A stretch of 64,000 bases of DNA from contig NZ_VULZ01000015.1 in NCBI RefSeq assembly GCF_009696445.1, forward strand, positions 26,053 through 90,052, written 5' to 3'. The notes under the pieces were generated by a model. It ran no database searches. It was not told the DNA's origin and was given only the letters and a program-made list of their open reading frames with translations. Shown here piece after piece: positions 35,401 to 43,302 of the stretch. A program made the position numbers and the translations under genes. The stretch is from Porcincola intestinalis. GTDB taxonomy: Bacteria > Bacillota > Clostridia > Lachnospirales > Lachnospiraceae. Within the stretch, counting starts at the first letter, position 1; the number at the start of each line of letters is the position of its first letter.

Positions 35401-35774
35401 ACACTTTCCTTGCACTTTTTGATGAACGGCTCCATGCCGTACTGCTCGATCTGCTCCTTGCCATTGAGACCAAGCTCCTTCTCGACGCCCAGCTCGACCG
35501 GAAGGCCGTGGGTGTCCCAGCCAGCCTTTCTCGGCACATATTCGCCCTTCATCACGTGATAGCGCGGAATCATATCCTTGATGACGCGCGTCAGGACATG
35601 ACCGATGTGCGGCTTTCCGTTCGCCGTCGGCGGTCCGTCATAAAATGTGTAGTATGGCGCGCCCTCGCGGGTCTTCAGGCTCTTTCCGAAGATGTCATTC
35701 TTCTTCCAGAACTCGTTCACCTCATGTTCGCGGTCCACAAAGTTCAGGTCTGTGTTTACCTTGTCATATCGCAT
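32439..35774 (-). CDS. ileS: Isoleucyl-tRNA synthetase, IleS2 type
   Basis: A class I aminoacyl-tRNA synthetase of 1111 residues. It has the exact HIGH motif at 56-59, the KMSKS motif near 658 and the WWAL segment near the CP1 editing domain. The length and the sequence around GWDTHGLPVE, together with two CxxC pairs (YCPRCG, WECPDCG), match the eukaryote-like IleS2 class, which is often naturally less sensitive to mupirocin. A Lys/Ala/Glu-rich insertion lies in the editing region (about 245-290). ATG at 35774 is supported by GGGAGG about 9 bases upstream. The short leader has no T-box. Confidence 0.96.
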   Translation of the reverse strand: MRYDKVNTDLNFVDREHEVNEFWKKNDIFGKSLKTREGAPYYTFYDGPPTANGKPHIGHVLTRVIKDMIPRYHVMKGEYVPRKAGWDTHGLPVELGVEKELGLNGKEQIEQYGMEPFIKKCKESVWKYKGMWEDFSDTVGFWADMKNPYVTYYDDYIESEWWALKEISKKGLLYKGFKVVPYCPRCGTPLSAQEVAQGYKLVKERSAIVRFKAKDEDDLYYLAWTTTPWTLPSNVALCVNPDETYVKVKAADGYNYIIAQALADKVLGKLADQATAAQVSRAYHEARALAEAKKEELRKAGASDEEIAAVTVDFDESAYDRNGVPEGTAYEVLETYRGTDLKRREYEPLYACAGETAAKQFKKGFYVTCDNYVTMTDGTGIVHIAPAFGEDDGRIGKTYDLPFVQFVDGKGELTEETPYAGIFVKKADPLVLRDLDKEGKLYDAPKFEHQYPHCWRCDTPLIYYARQSWFIRMTAVKQQLIDNNNTVNWIPPTIGKGRFGDWLENVQDWGISRNRYWGTPLPVWECPDCGEKVTIGSREELRELSGREDALTVELHRPYIDDFVCTCPKCGKKHMKRVPEVIDCWFDSGAMPFAQHHYPFENQDTFHKQFPAAFISEAVDQTRGWFYSLMAESTILFGQSPYRNVIVLGLVLDKDGQKMSKSKGNAVDPFEALKKHGADAIRWYFYSNSAPWLPNRFHDKAVQEGQRKFLGTLWNTYAFYVLYANIDDFNPSDYTEAYAKMEKEGLPVMDRWLISRMNTMIRDVDTDLGSYKIPEAARALEGFVDDMSNWYVRRCRDRFWAHGMEPDKIAAYMTLYNALKNLCLCAAPMIPFMTEEIYQNIVRRVEKDAPESIHLCYFPKADESRIDEDLETKMGEALNIVVMGRAARNDANIKNRQPLARMFVRAPQALPKYYADIITDELNVKEITFTEDVRAFTSYSFKPQLRTVGPKYGKLLGGIRKYLSEVDGSAAMDELKKNGSLSFEANGSPVSLAEEDLLIETAQVEGYVSQQQGDLTVVLDTNLTPELVEEGFVRELVSKIQTMRKEAGFEVQDHIDVFEAGNEKLEGIMRKYESGLKREVLAESITYGSLDGYTKEWSVNGEAVTLGVRKV

Positions 35775-35907
35775 AGAATTTTTCCTCCCGGAGCGCCTTT
35801 CTCGTCGGCAGCCCCTCTGTGCGCAGATTCCCCTGTATGCCTGAATAAATCCGGCGGATCCGGCTCCGGCATCGTGCACATCCACTGCGCTGCGGACATA
35901 CAGAGTG

Positions 35908-35937
35908 ATTATATACATACTGTGAAAACACTGTCAA
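35908..35937 (-). promoter_or_regulatory. ileS promoter
   Basis: Minus-strand consensus -35 TTGACA (35932-35937) and -10 TATAAT (35908-35913), 18-base spacer. The leader of about 125 bases lacks the conserved T-box sequence, so ileS does not appear to be tRNA-regulated here. Confidence 0.85.
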
Positions 35938-35967
35938 ATAAGGGCCTTCCTGTGGTATCATGACAGC

Positions 35968-36927
35968 ATGGAAAAACAATCAGCTTACAGAAAAACTTCA
36001 GAAATCGTGCGCAGGTACGATTTTAATTTCAGAAAACGCTTCGGGCAGAACTTTCTGACCGACGAGGGTGTGCTTCAGCAGATCGTCTCCTCCTCTCACA
36101 TCACAGAGAACGACCTGGTGATCGAGATCGGCCCCGGCATCGGAACGCTGACCCGGTATCTCTGCGAAGCCGCTTGTCAGGTCGCCGCGATTGAAATCGA
36201 CCGCGATCTGGTAAAGATCCTGCATGAGACCCTTTCCGACTGCAAAAATCTCCGGATTGTCGAGGGCGATGTGCTCAAGGTCAACCTCTGCGGGCTCGCA
36301 GCTGAATACGGAGTGAGCGATACGTCCGGATCCACGGCTTCATCTGGCGGTCTCTCTACTGAAGCTGCGGCAGTCTTCCCGAAATCCGGGCAGGCTTTCC
36401 GCTGCAGGCACCTGAAAGTCGTCGCGAACCTTCCTTATTACATAACAACGCCGATTCTGATGGGACTCTTTGAACAGCATGTCCCGGCAGAACGGGTCAC
36501 CGTCATGGTACAGAAGGAAGTCGCGGACCGGATGACCGCCCGGTGCGGAAGCCGGGATTACGGCTCTCTGTCCCTGGCCGTGCAGTATTATGCACGTCCG
36601 GAGATCGTGACACTCGTGCCGGCATCGAGCTTCATGCCAAGTCCGAAGGTGGACAGCGCTGTCGTGACGATGCAGCTTTACAAGGACAAGCCGGTTCAGG
36701 CAAAGGATGAGCAGCTCCTGAAGGCAATCATCCGGGCAGCCTTCGGCCAGCGGCGCAAAACCCTGTCCAATGCACTTGGCAACGCACCTCAGATTCCTGT
36801 CACACGGGATCAGACCGCCAAAACGCTGACCGCGCTTGGCCTTCCCGCCTCTGCGCGTGGAGAAACTCTGTCGCTTCAGCAGTTTGCACAGCTAACAGAT
36901 GCTCTTGCAGATCTCATCCGTGCATAG
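35968..36927 (+). CDS. rsmA: 16S rRNA (adenine1518-N6/adenine1519-N6)-dimethyltransferase
   Basis: A 319-residue KsgA-type enzyme that dimethylates two adenosines at the 3' end of 16S rRNA during 30S maturation. Signatures are KRFGQNFL near the N-terminus, the SAM-binding VIEIGPGIGTLT, the ENDLV lead-in, and the catalytic NLPYYITTPI. Normal length is about 285, and the extra length is explained by a Ser/Thr/Gly/Ala-rich insertion of about 35 residues (about 116-148) between the acidic GDVL segment and KVVANLPYY. It is divergent from ileS. Confidence 0.93.
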   Translation: MEKQSAYRKTSEIVRRYDFNFRKRFGQNFLTDEGVLQQIVSSSHITENDLVIEIGPGIGTLTRYLCEAACQVAAIEIDRDLVKILHETLSDCKNLRIVEGDVLKVNLCGLAAEYGVSDTSGSTASSGGLSTEAAAVFPKSGQAFRCRHLKVVANLPYYITTPILMGLFEQHVPAERVTVMVQKEVADRMTARCGSRDYGSLSLAVQYYARPEIVTLVPASSFMPSPKVDSAVVTMQLYKDKPVQAKDEQLLKAIIRAAFGQRRKTLSNALGNAPQIPVTRDQTAKTLTALGLPASARGETLSLQQFAQLTDALADLIRA

Positions 36928-37089
36928 CCATGCAGAACTGGTTTCTGTCTGATGTGCGGTGCACCAGCTGTCCAGTCTGAGGCGTGAGGCGTCCCGGCTG
37001 CAAGCCGCACCTTTCCCTGCTGACCTGCAGCATCTGACAACCATCGTCATATCACGTGAATTATTCAGAACAAAGGAGAAACTGAACTC

Positions 37090-37854
37090 ATGATGGATCG
37101 GATTTTTAACCTGGACAACCCGGTGATGCGCTTCCTCGGAAGAGCATTTGACATGATGATGCTGAACATTCTGTTCATTGTCTGCAGCCTGCCGATCTTC
37201 ACGATCGGGGCTTCCCTGTCGGCGCTTCACTACTCCTGCCTGAAGATGAAAGACGAGAACGAGGGCTACGTATTCCGCAACTTCTTCCGTTCCTTCAAGA
37301 TGAACTTCAAGCAGGGCACCGGTATGTGGCTGATCATGCTGGCGCTCGGCCTTCTTCTCTTCATGGAAAACCGCATGGCGGCCCAGATCACGGACGCTTC
37401 CGTAAGGCCGATCCGGATCATGATCTACGTTGCCGCATCCCTCTGGTACATGGCGCTCTGCTGGATGTTCGCCCTGCAGTCCAGGTTTGTCAACAAAGTC
37501 GGCCAGACCATTAAAAACGCCGTGCTCCTTACATTTGCAAAGGCTCCCAGATCCATCGGCATGCTCGGGATCCTCGCTCTGGAGCTGATTTTTGTCGCGC
37601 GCTCCTCCGGGCTGGTACAGTCATACGCAATCCTGTATCTGCTGATGTTCGGCTTCTCTGTCCAGGTGCTGATCAACACCCAGCTCCAGTATCCCGTCAT
37701 CAGGGAACTTATGCCGAATGATGAGGATGACAAGCCAGCCGCCGACAACCAGTTCACCGTGGATGAGGAAGCGGACGTCTCTGCGCTCGGATATACACCA
37801 CTCCCGAAGGACGAAAAAAAGCCCGGTGCGGACAATCCCGGCACCGGGAAATAA
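37090..37854 (+). CDS. DUF624 (YesL-family) membrane protein
   Basis: A 254-residue integral membrane protein with about five hydrophobic segments in the first 200 residues. The N-terminal FNLDNPVMRFLGRAFDMM and the SLPIFTIGASLSALHYSCLK segment are typical of DUF624, a family found near carbohydrate uptake genes in Firmicutes. The C-terminal about 50 residues are cytoplasmic, acidic and Lys/Pro-rich. AAAGGAG lies 11 bases before the ATG; the second ATG (37093) is equally possible. The role is unknown, and its partner transporter is not adjacent here. Confidence 0.8.
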   Translation: MMDRIFNLDNPVMRFLGRAFDMMMLNILFIVCSLPIFTIGASLSALHYSCLKMKDENEGYVFRNFFRSFKMNFKQGTGMWLIMLALGLLLFMENRMAAQITDASVRPIRIMIYVAASLWYMALCWMFALQSRFVNKVGQTIKNAVLLTFAKAPRSIGMLGILALELIFVARSSGLVQSYAILYLLMFGFSVQVLINTQLQYPVIRELMPNDEDDKPAADNQFTVDEEADVSALGYTPLPKDEKKPGADNPGTGK

Positions 37855-37918
37855 AACAATCTCTATAGCAGTCCGCCAGCCAATTGTCAAAGAGGTCCGG
37901 CCGGCAGGAAACCGTGTT

Positions 37919-38575
37919 TTACCCGGCGATTTTCTCCAGGCGCTGCCGATCCAGCAGCCTGACTGCTCCGCGCGACAGCCGCACAATCTCCTCACTCTGG
38001 AAGTAGCGCAGCATCCGCGTAATGACCTCCCGATGCGTGCCAAGGTGATTGGCGATCATTTCGTGAGTCATCTGAATCGTGTCGGAGCCCTCGAGCGCGG
38101 ATTCTTCCAGCAGAAAGGCTGCAACCCGCTTGTCCAGACTTTTCCACATGATCTGCTCGACAAGCCACATGACATCGGACAGACGGCTTGCCATCAGTTC
38201 ATTCGTAAAGTTTGCGACCGGAGCGGACTCCTCCATCAGGCTTTTGTAGGTCATCGGCGGTATGATCCAGAGGCTTGTATCGATCTCCGCCTCGATGATG
38301 ATGTCGAACTGAAGGGACCGGATGATGCAGGACGCCGAGAAAAGGCAGATATCCATATCCAGCAGACGAAAAACCGTGATTTCCTTCCCTTCATCCGAAG
38401 AGATGTACGCGCGGAGTCTTCCCTCATCCACAAGGATCAGCCCCGTGCAGTCCCTGCTTCCATGAGAGATGATGGTTCCTTTTTTCACTGTCCTTTTTTT
38501 CATCGACTGCCGGAAACGTTCCTGCTGGACAGCTGTCAGTTGTCCCCAGAAGGGAAAAAACTGTTCAAATTCCAT
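37919..38575 (-). CDS. Crp/Fnr-family transcriptional regulator
   Basis: A regulator of about 218 residues. The N-terminal cyclic-nucleotide-binding-like beta roll (about 10-125) contains KKGTIISHG and LILVDEGRLRAYI, without an obvious Cys cluster for Fe-S. The C-terminal HTH_Crp contains MTHEMIANHLGTHREVITRMLRYF. The effector is unknown. The start at 38575 is chosen on GAGGAGCAGGG upstream; the frame is open for 15 more codons. It follows the MscS-like gene directly. Confidence 0.88.
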   Translation of the reverse strand: MEFEQFFPFWGQLTAVQQERFRQSMKKRTVKKGTIISHGSRDCTGLILVDEGRLRAYISSDEGKEITVFRLLDMDICLFSASCIIRSLQFDIIIEAEIDTSLWIIPPMTYKSLMEESAPVANFTNELMASRLSDVMWLVEQIMWKSLDKRVAAFLLEESALEGSDTIQMTHEMIANHLGTHREVITRMLRYFQSEEIVRLSRGAVRLLDRQRLEKIAG

Positions 38576-38620
38576 TCCCTGCTCCTCATCTTTCCAAATC
38601 TGACGCATTCTATAACACAT

Positions 38621-39415
38621 TCATGCCTGCGTAACACGGATTGCCGGCGCGCTGATGCCCGCTTCATTCATTGCGGTGACGACCCGCTCCAGAAGATCAT
38701 AATAAACATCCCAGTAATCAGCCGTTCTGCACCAGACACGCACGGAAAACTGCAGTGCCTGATCGGTTCCGCCGGTGAGTCTTGCGAACGGGGCCGGATC
38801 CTTCAGCACCTTTTCCTGTGCGGACAGACAGCTGATCATCAGCGTCTCGACCTTCTGAACAGACTCGCCCTTCCCGCAGGAGAACGCCAGATCAACACGG
38901 CGCATTCCCTCGCTGGAGTAATTGGTGATATTCGCGTTCATCAGCGTACCGTTCGGAATCATCACACGCTTGTTATCGCTGGTGAGCAGTGTTGTATAGA
39001 AAAGCGCGATTCCCTTCACGGTCCCTTCCTCACCGCCGGCTGAGACATAATCACCAACACTGAACGGCCGGAAAAACATCAGCATGATCCCGCCGGCCAG
39101 ATTGCTCAGCGCCCCCTGCAGCGACATGCCGACTGCGACACCGGCAGCCGCAAGAACCGTGACAACCGATGCCATCGGGACACCCAGGATGTTGATGACC
39201 GTCAGGATCAGAAGGATGTTCAGCAGGATGTTGATAAAATTCCCGACAAATGAAGCGACGGTTGGCTCCATTTTCCGAAGAAGATCTCTTTTCTGCAAAA
39301 ACGCAACAAGTTTCCGGATCAGAAACCGTCCTGCAGCCCAGACAACAATTGCAAGAAGAATCCGTGTGCCTGCCGTTGTGCAGACCTCTATTATTTTATT
39401 CAACAGCTGCTGCAT
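38621..39415 (-). CDS. Small-conductance mechanosensitive channel (MscS family)
   Basis: A 264-residue membrane channel that opens under hypo-osmotic stress. There are three hydrophobic segments. The pore-lining TM3 region has the Gly/Ala-rich VLAAAGVAVGMSLQGALSNLAGG, followed by the beta-domain sequence FRPFSVGDYV and the VMIPNGTLMNANITNYS segment. Length matches short MscS proteins. It is encoded just upstream of the Crp-like regulator, both on the minus strand. Confidence 0.92.
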   Translation of the reverse strand: MQQLLNKIIEVCTTAGTRILLAIVVWAAGRFLIRKLVAFLQKRDLLRKMEPTVASFVGNFINILLNILLILTVINILGVPMASVVTVLAAAGVAVGMSLQGALSNLAGGIMLMFFRPFSVGDYVSAGGEEGTVKGIALFYTTLLTSDNKRVMIPNGTLMNANITNYSSEGMRRVDLAFSCGKGESVQKVETLMISCLSAQEKVLKDPAPFARLTGGTDQALQFSVRVWCRTADYWDVYYDLLERVVTAMNEAGISAPAIRVTQA

Positions 39416-39555
39416 AATGATTTCCTACCCCCTGTTCCTGGTTTATAATCAATCCTATCACAACAATGCGCAAGGCGCTCGCAGTTTTGAAACGGTTATC
39501 AATAGTATCATGAATCGCAGCTTTCAGGGAAACAAAAACAAATCAGGAGGAAAAC

Positions 39556-40491
39556 ATGAACTACACAATTGAGAGCAGGGAAGGATTAAAGGTGACAGTG
39601 TCTGATCTCGGAGCCGAGATGACCGGAATTCATCTTGGTGAGACCGAATATCTCTGGCAAGCAGATCCCGCATACTGGAATGAACACGCACCGGTTCTGT
39701 TTCCCTATGTCGGGCGGCTGACGGGTGGAAAATACAGAATCGGAGACCGTGAATATCAGATGAAGATACACGGATTCGCCTCCCTCTCAACATTTGAGGC
39801 TGAGAAGCGGTCTGAAAACTGCATCGCCTTCACACTGAAAGACAGCCCGGAGACGATGCAGATGTATCCGTTCCGGTTCCTGTTCAGGGTAATCTATACA
39901 GCTGAGGGCCATACCCTGAAGATCCGGTACGAGGTTGAGAACCCGGGACAGACTCCTGCAGAGGACACACCAGGCAGATCGGCCAACTCTCAGTCCTCCG
40001 GAGCGGCGGACGGGATGCTGTATTTCGGAATCGGCGGACACCCGGGACTGAATGTGCCGCTTGAGGATGGTCTTTCGTTCGACGATTATTACCTGGAATT
40101 CGGCGACCGCTGCGATTCAGAGCGAATTCAGTTTACACCTGCCTGTTTTCTCGCAGGCAGGGAGGAGCCCTTTGCACTGGAGGATGGACGGATCCTGCGG
40201 CTCCGGCACAACCTGTTTGACGAGGATGCAATTGTTCTCCAGAATATGGCTGATTCTGTATCGATCCGCTCCGATAAGGGTAGAAAAAGCGTGACCGTCC
40301 GGTACCCGGGGCTTCCCTATCTTGGAATCTGGCACATGCCGAAGACCGATGCGCCGTATGTGGCCATCGAGCCATGGGGCAGCCTCCCGTCCAGGCAGGA
40401 TATTGTAGAAGATCTCCGCTTCAAGCCGGACCTGCTCCGGCTCGGGAGCGGTGACAGGTGGCACACCGAATGGAGCATCACCGTATCCTGA
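39556..40491 (+). CDS. Aldose 1-epimerase family protein
   Basis: A 311-residue galactose-mutarotase-like protein that interconverts sugar anomers. It contains the family's FPYVGRLTGGKY near residues 52-63, the conserved His in KIHGFA, the second conserved His in GIGGHPGLNVP, and the C-terminal acid region YVAIEPWGS. The subfamily resembles LacX/YihR-type aldose epimerases. A polar Pro/Ser/Ala insertion (about 134-152) interrupts the strand order. The start is supported by AGGAGGA upstream. Confidence 0.88.
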   Translation: MNYTIESREGLKVTVSDLGAEMTGIHLGETEYLWQADPAYWNEHAPVLFPYVGRLTGGKYRIGDREYQMKIHGFASLSTFEAEKRSENCIAFTLKDSPETMQMYPFRFLFRVIYTAEGHTLKIRYEVENPGQTPAEDTPGRSANSQSSGAADGMLYFGIGGHPGLNVPLEDGLSFDDYYLEFGDRCDSERIQFTPACFLAGREEPFALEDGRILRLRHNLFDEDAIVLQNMADSVSIRSDKGRKSVTVRYPGLPYLGIWHMPKTDAPYVAIEPWGSLPSRQDIVEDLRFKPDLLRLGSGDRWHTEWSITVS

Positions 40492-40644
40492 GCGCCGTGC
40501 CAGATTCAGGCCCCTTTCTTGTTTAAATGTGTTATACTGTTCTTGTTCAATCATTTCCGCTTCAGCATGCCACAAGGCAAGGATGATCCTGTGGCTGCCG
40601 ATGGACAGATTACACGCAGAACAAAAAGAGAGGGAGGTGCGCAC

Positions 40645-41289
40645 ATGAAAAACTACGTCAAGATCCAGTCAGCCAGATATCCGGATGTCATTCTCAGAGC
40701 GGTGCCGGGACACTTCATCACGCCGCACGCACACGTGAATTACTACCTTGACTTCACACCGCTGAAGTTCCGCTCCAGCGAAGCGCACGCAGCCGCGAAG
40801 GCGCTCAGCAGCGTCCACTATTTCTCAACGCCCGTCGACACGATCATCGCGCTGGAGGGCACGGAGATCATCGCGGGCTACCTGGCGGACGAACTGACAC
40901 AGGCAGGCGTCCTGTGCAAGAATGCGCACAAGTCCATCTATGTCATCCCGCCGGAATACTCCTCCGAGGGACAGCTGATCTTCCGAGACAGCCTGCTGCC
41001 CTGGATCAAGGAGAAGAATGTCCTGCTCCTGTTCTCCGCCATCACCACCGGTTCCAACGCTGCCCAGGCCATCGAGTCCCTGCGCTACTACGGCGCATCG
41101 ATCACCGGAATATCGGCGCTCTTCTCCCTCGCGACAAGCATCGCAGGGATGACCATCTATTCGATCTTCAGTCAGCAGGATCTTCCGGACTACAAGGCTT
41201 TCAGTGCAGACAAATGCGGCCTCTGCGAATCGCGGAAACCTGTCGATGCGATCTGCAACGGATTCGGCTACACCATGCTGAAGGCATAG
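40645..41289 (+). CDS. Phosphoribosyltransferase-like protein with altered PRPP motif
   Basis: A 214-residue protein that resembles orotate-type phosphoribosyltransferases: a hood region, then a strand-loop LLLFSAITTGSNAAQAIESL that matches the PRPP loop position. In active enzymes this loop carries two acidic residues before the TTG; here the residues are Phe-Ser-Ala. A CGLC motif lies near the C-terminus. The start at 40645 has GGGAGGTG 5 bases upstream. It may be a regulatory or altered-specificity member of the fold. Confidence 0.65.
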   Translation: MKNYVKIQSARYPDVILRAVPGHFITPHAHVNYYLDFTPLKFRSSEAHAAAKALSSVHYFSTPVDTIIALEGTEIIAGYLADELTQAGVLCKNAHKSIYVIPPEYSSEGQLIFRDSLLPWIKEKNVLLLFSAITTGSNAAQAIESLRYYGASITGISALFSLATSIAGMTIYSIFSQQDLPDYKAFSADKCGLCESRKPVDAICNGFGYTMLKA

Positions 41290-41360
41290 GCAATAAACTG
41301 AACTGACAGAAACATTCAACTGAAACAACAAGCAGAAACTCAATAAGGGAGGTGTATCAA

Positions 41361-42023
41361 TTGACTTACACATATTCGTTCCGCCCTGTCCGGCCGGAGG
41401 AGGGAGACCAGATCGCTTTCATCGAGCAGGTCTGCTTCAGCCCCGCGACAGCGCTCAGCCCCGAAACCATGAAAGCGAGGGCAGCGGAATTACCGGATAT
41501 GTTTCTTGCGGCAATCGCACATCCTGAGGTGCCCTCCGGCATGTCGGCCGGCCCGGGCAGCCTGCCGGCGATGCGCCGGGACAACGGTTCTGTACAGCAG
41601 CCGGATGGCCGCCAGAATGCATGCACGGACGGCAAATCCACATCCGCCTCAGGCGTGAAAGCTGCCTCACCGGATGACGCGCATGACCAGATCGCAGGCT
41701 ACATCACCATGATGATGACAGATGAAGAGCATTTCCGGGATGCCTTCTTTGAGGACCCTTCTCTTCACCAGCCAAATGGCGCCAATGTCATGCTGCTTGG
41801 CCTCGAGGTGCTCCCGTCCTTCCGCCATCAGGGGCTTGCTGCCGAGCTTCTGAACCGTACCATCCGTCAGGCAGAGAAGGAAGGACGCCGGAAGCTGGTT
41901 CTGACCTGCCGGGATGACAAGATCGCGATGTATGAAAAATTCGGCTTTCAGCTGGGCGGCATCTCAAAGTCCACGCTGGGCGGTGTGACCTGGTACGAGA
42001 TGGAGCACAGGCTGCAGAAGTAA
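41361..42023 (+). CDS. GNAT-family N-acetyltransferase
   Basis: A protein of about 220 residues. The acetyl-CoA site EVLPSFRHQGLAAELLN lies near 147-163, and the C-terminal strand-helix IAMYEKFGFQ is typical of GNAT enzymes. A low-complexity insertion of about 50 residues (about 58-110, Gly/Ser/Pro/Asn-rich) separates the two halves of the domain. TTG at 41361 is chosen because GGGAGG (41347-41352) is 8 bases upstream; the GTG at 41352 overlaps that site. Acceptor unknown. Confidence 0.8.
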   Translation: MTYTYSFRPVRPEEGDQIAFIEQVCFSPATALSPETMKARAAELPDMFLAAIAHPEVPSGMSAGPGSLPAMRRDNGSVQQPDGRQNACTDGKSTSASGVKAASPDDAHDQIAGYITMMMTDEEHFRDAFFEDPSLHQPNGANVMLLGLEVLPSFRHQGLAAELLNRTIRQAEKEGRRKLVLTCRDDKIAMYEKFGFQLGGISKSTLGGVTWYEMEHRLQK

Positions 42024-42065
42024 CCGGCAGCCTGAGAAATCCGAAGAATTTTTATAACCGGCAGA

Positions 42066-42096
42066 TCGTTAACCTTTATCTTTTACAGGTTGACAT
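42066..42096. promoter_or_regulatory. BirA (biotin repressor) operator
   Basis: Half-sites TCGTTAACC (42066-42074) and GGTTGACAT (42088-42096) are separated by 13 bases, matching the Firmicute BirA operator layout (TTAACC-N13-GGTTAA). The right half-site overlaps the -35 of the bioY promoter, so biotin-loaded BirA would repress it. Confidence 0.82.
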
Positions 42097-42118
42097 TATG
42101 AATCCCTCATCTTACAAT
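42090..42118 (+). promoter_or_regulatory. bioY promoter
   Basis: -35 TTGACA (42090-42095) and -10 TACAAT (42113-42118), exact 17-base spacer. The transcript leader of about 85 bases contains a stem CGGCAGCAGG/CCTGCTGCCG (42142-42151 and 42171-42180). Confidence 0.82.
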
Positions 42119-42208
42119 ACACACTGTGCTGTATAACTCGGCGGCAGCAGGTCTGGCATATCACCAGTGTCCTGCTGCCGATGATCGAATTCAGATGAGG
42201 GATTTTCT

Positions 42209-42799
42209 ATGGAAAACACAACTTCAACGCGCATCTGTTACCCGGAAGGCAGCTCGAAATCCGTGCGCCGTTCAGGCGTCCAGGAGCTCTGCAGAATTGC
42301 CTTGTTCACAGCCCTGATCGCTGTCTGTTCCCAGTTCTCGATCCCGCTTCCGGGCGGCGTCCCGATGACACTTCAGACGCTCATCATCCCGATTGCCGGC
42401 ATCGTGCTCGGCGCCAGGGGCGGCACCATCGCGACCATCGTGTACCTGCTTCTCGGTGCTGTCGGACTTCCGGTATTTGCGGGCTTTTCAGGCGGCCTCG
42501 ACAAGCTGGTCGGCATGACCGGCGGATTTCTCATTTCCTTCCCGCTGATCGCCTGGTTCGGCGGCATGTTCAGCAGAAACAACAAGTACCTGAAAACCAT
42601 CCTCGGCATCGCGGTCGGCTCTGCACTGAACTACGTCGTCGGTTCCATCATGTTCATGGCGCTGACTGGAATGAATCTGAAGGCAACACTGGCAGCCTGC
42701 GTCGTTCCATTCATTCCGACCGCAATCATCAAGATCATTCTGGCGGCATATCTTGGGATTCTGCTGAAGAAGACCCTGACGAAAGCGCATCTGCTGTGA
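42209..42799 (+). CDS. bioY: Biotin transporter BioY
   Basis: A 196-residue membrane S-component of an ECF transporter, with about six hydrophobic segments. The signature is the SIPLPGGVPMTLQTL region and the GGxxGGFLISFPL segment. It binds biotin and associates with the shared ECF A/A'/T module encoded elsewhere. A BirA operator over its promoter confirms biotin control. The downstream DUF1284 gene overlaps its stop codon (GTGA). Confidence 0.95.
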   Translation: MENTTSTRICYPEGSSKSVRRSGVQELCRIALFTALIAVCSQFSIPLPGGVPMTLQTLIIPIAGIVLGARGGTIATIVYLLLGAVGLPVFAGFSGGLDKLVGMTGGFLISFPLIAWFGGMFSRNNKYLKTILGIAVGSALNYVVGSIMFMALTGMNLKATLAACVVPFIPTAIIKIILAAYLGILLKKTLTKAHLL

Positions 42800-43218
42800 G
42801 CGCGCCGATTCCGCTCCGTCCGCACCACCTGCTCTGCACGCAGGGCTACAGCGGACATGGCTACAGCAAAGCTTATGTGGCGCACATGAACGAAGTGACC
42901 GGAAGGCTCCGGACCGACCCTGATATTCTGGTGCGAATCGTCTTCGGCAACGATACCCTCTGCAGTGTCTGTCCGCATGCTTCAGAGACCGCAGAAGGGC
43001 TGCTTCGGTGCGATACGGAGGCAAAAGTAAGAGCATTTGATGAAAGGACTGCGGCATTTGCCGGCATCCATGAGGGCATATACCGGTACCAGGATCTGAT
43101 TCAACGAATCAACCGTTCCATGACCCCCGAGAAAATGGATGAGATCTGCGGATCCTGTTCCTGGGCGAAGATGAGCGCATGCAAGGCAAACGTAATAAGC
43201 GGGAGATATCTGCTGTGA
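42796..43218 (+). CDS. DUF1284 domain protein
   Basis: A 140-residue protein of the DUF1284 family (LRPHHLLCTQGYSGHGYS at the N-terminus, then CSVCPH and CGSCSW). The Cys/His set suggests a metal or Fe-S centre. GTG at 42796 overlaps the bioY stop codon as GTGA, so translation is coupled and a role linked to biotin supply is possible but unproven. Its stop codon lies inside the terminator hairpin. Confidence 0.85.
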   Translation: MSAPIPLRPHHLLCTQGYSGHGYSKAYVAHMNEVTGRLRTDPDILVRIVFGNDTLCSVCPHASETAEGLLRCDTEAKVRAFDERTAAFAGIHEGIYRYQDLIQRINRSMTPEKMDEICGSCSWAKMSACKANVISGRYLL

Positions 43219-43238
43219 GCAGATATCTCCCGCTTTTT
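43198..43238 (+). terminator. Terminator overlapping the DUF1284 stop codon
   Basis: Seventeen-base perfect arms (43198-43214 and 43218-43234) close a 3-base loop and are followed by TTTTT. The stop codon TGA (43216-43218) lies in the loop and first paired base, so the last six codons form the left arm. Confidence 0.93.
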
Positions 43239-43302
43239 GTAAAGGCGACCGTTCCTCATCAGGTGCGGAGCACGAGATGACCGCAGGCAGAAGTGCCAGC
43301 GG

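Noticed and set aside
33213..35963. A 916-codon plus-strand frame antisense to ileS
   Set aside because: Its composition is Arg/Leu/Val-rich without any recognisable domain, while the minus strand encodes an unmistakable synthetase. Long antisense frames are common in GC-rich genes.
35775..35967. T-box riboswitch upstream of ileS
   Set aside because: The leader from the consensus promoter is only about 125 bases, with no T-box sequence, specifier hairpin or terminator.
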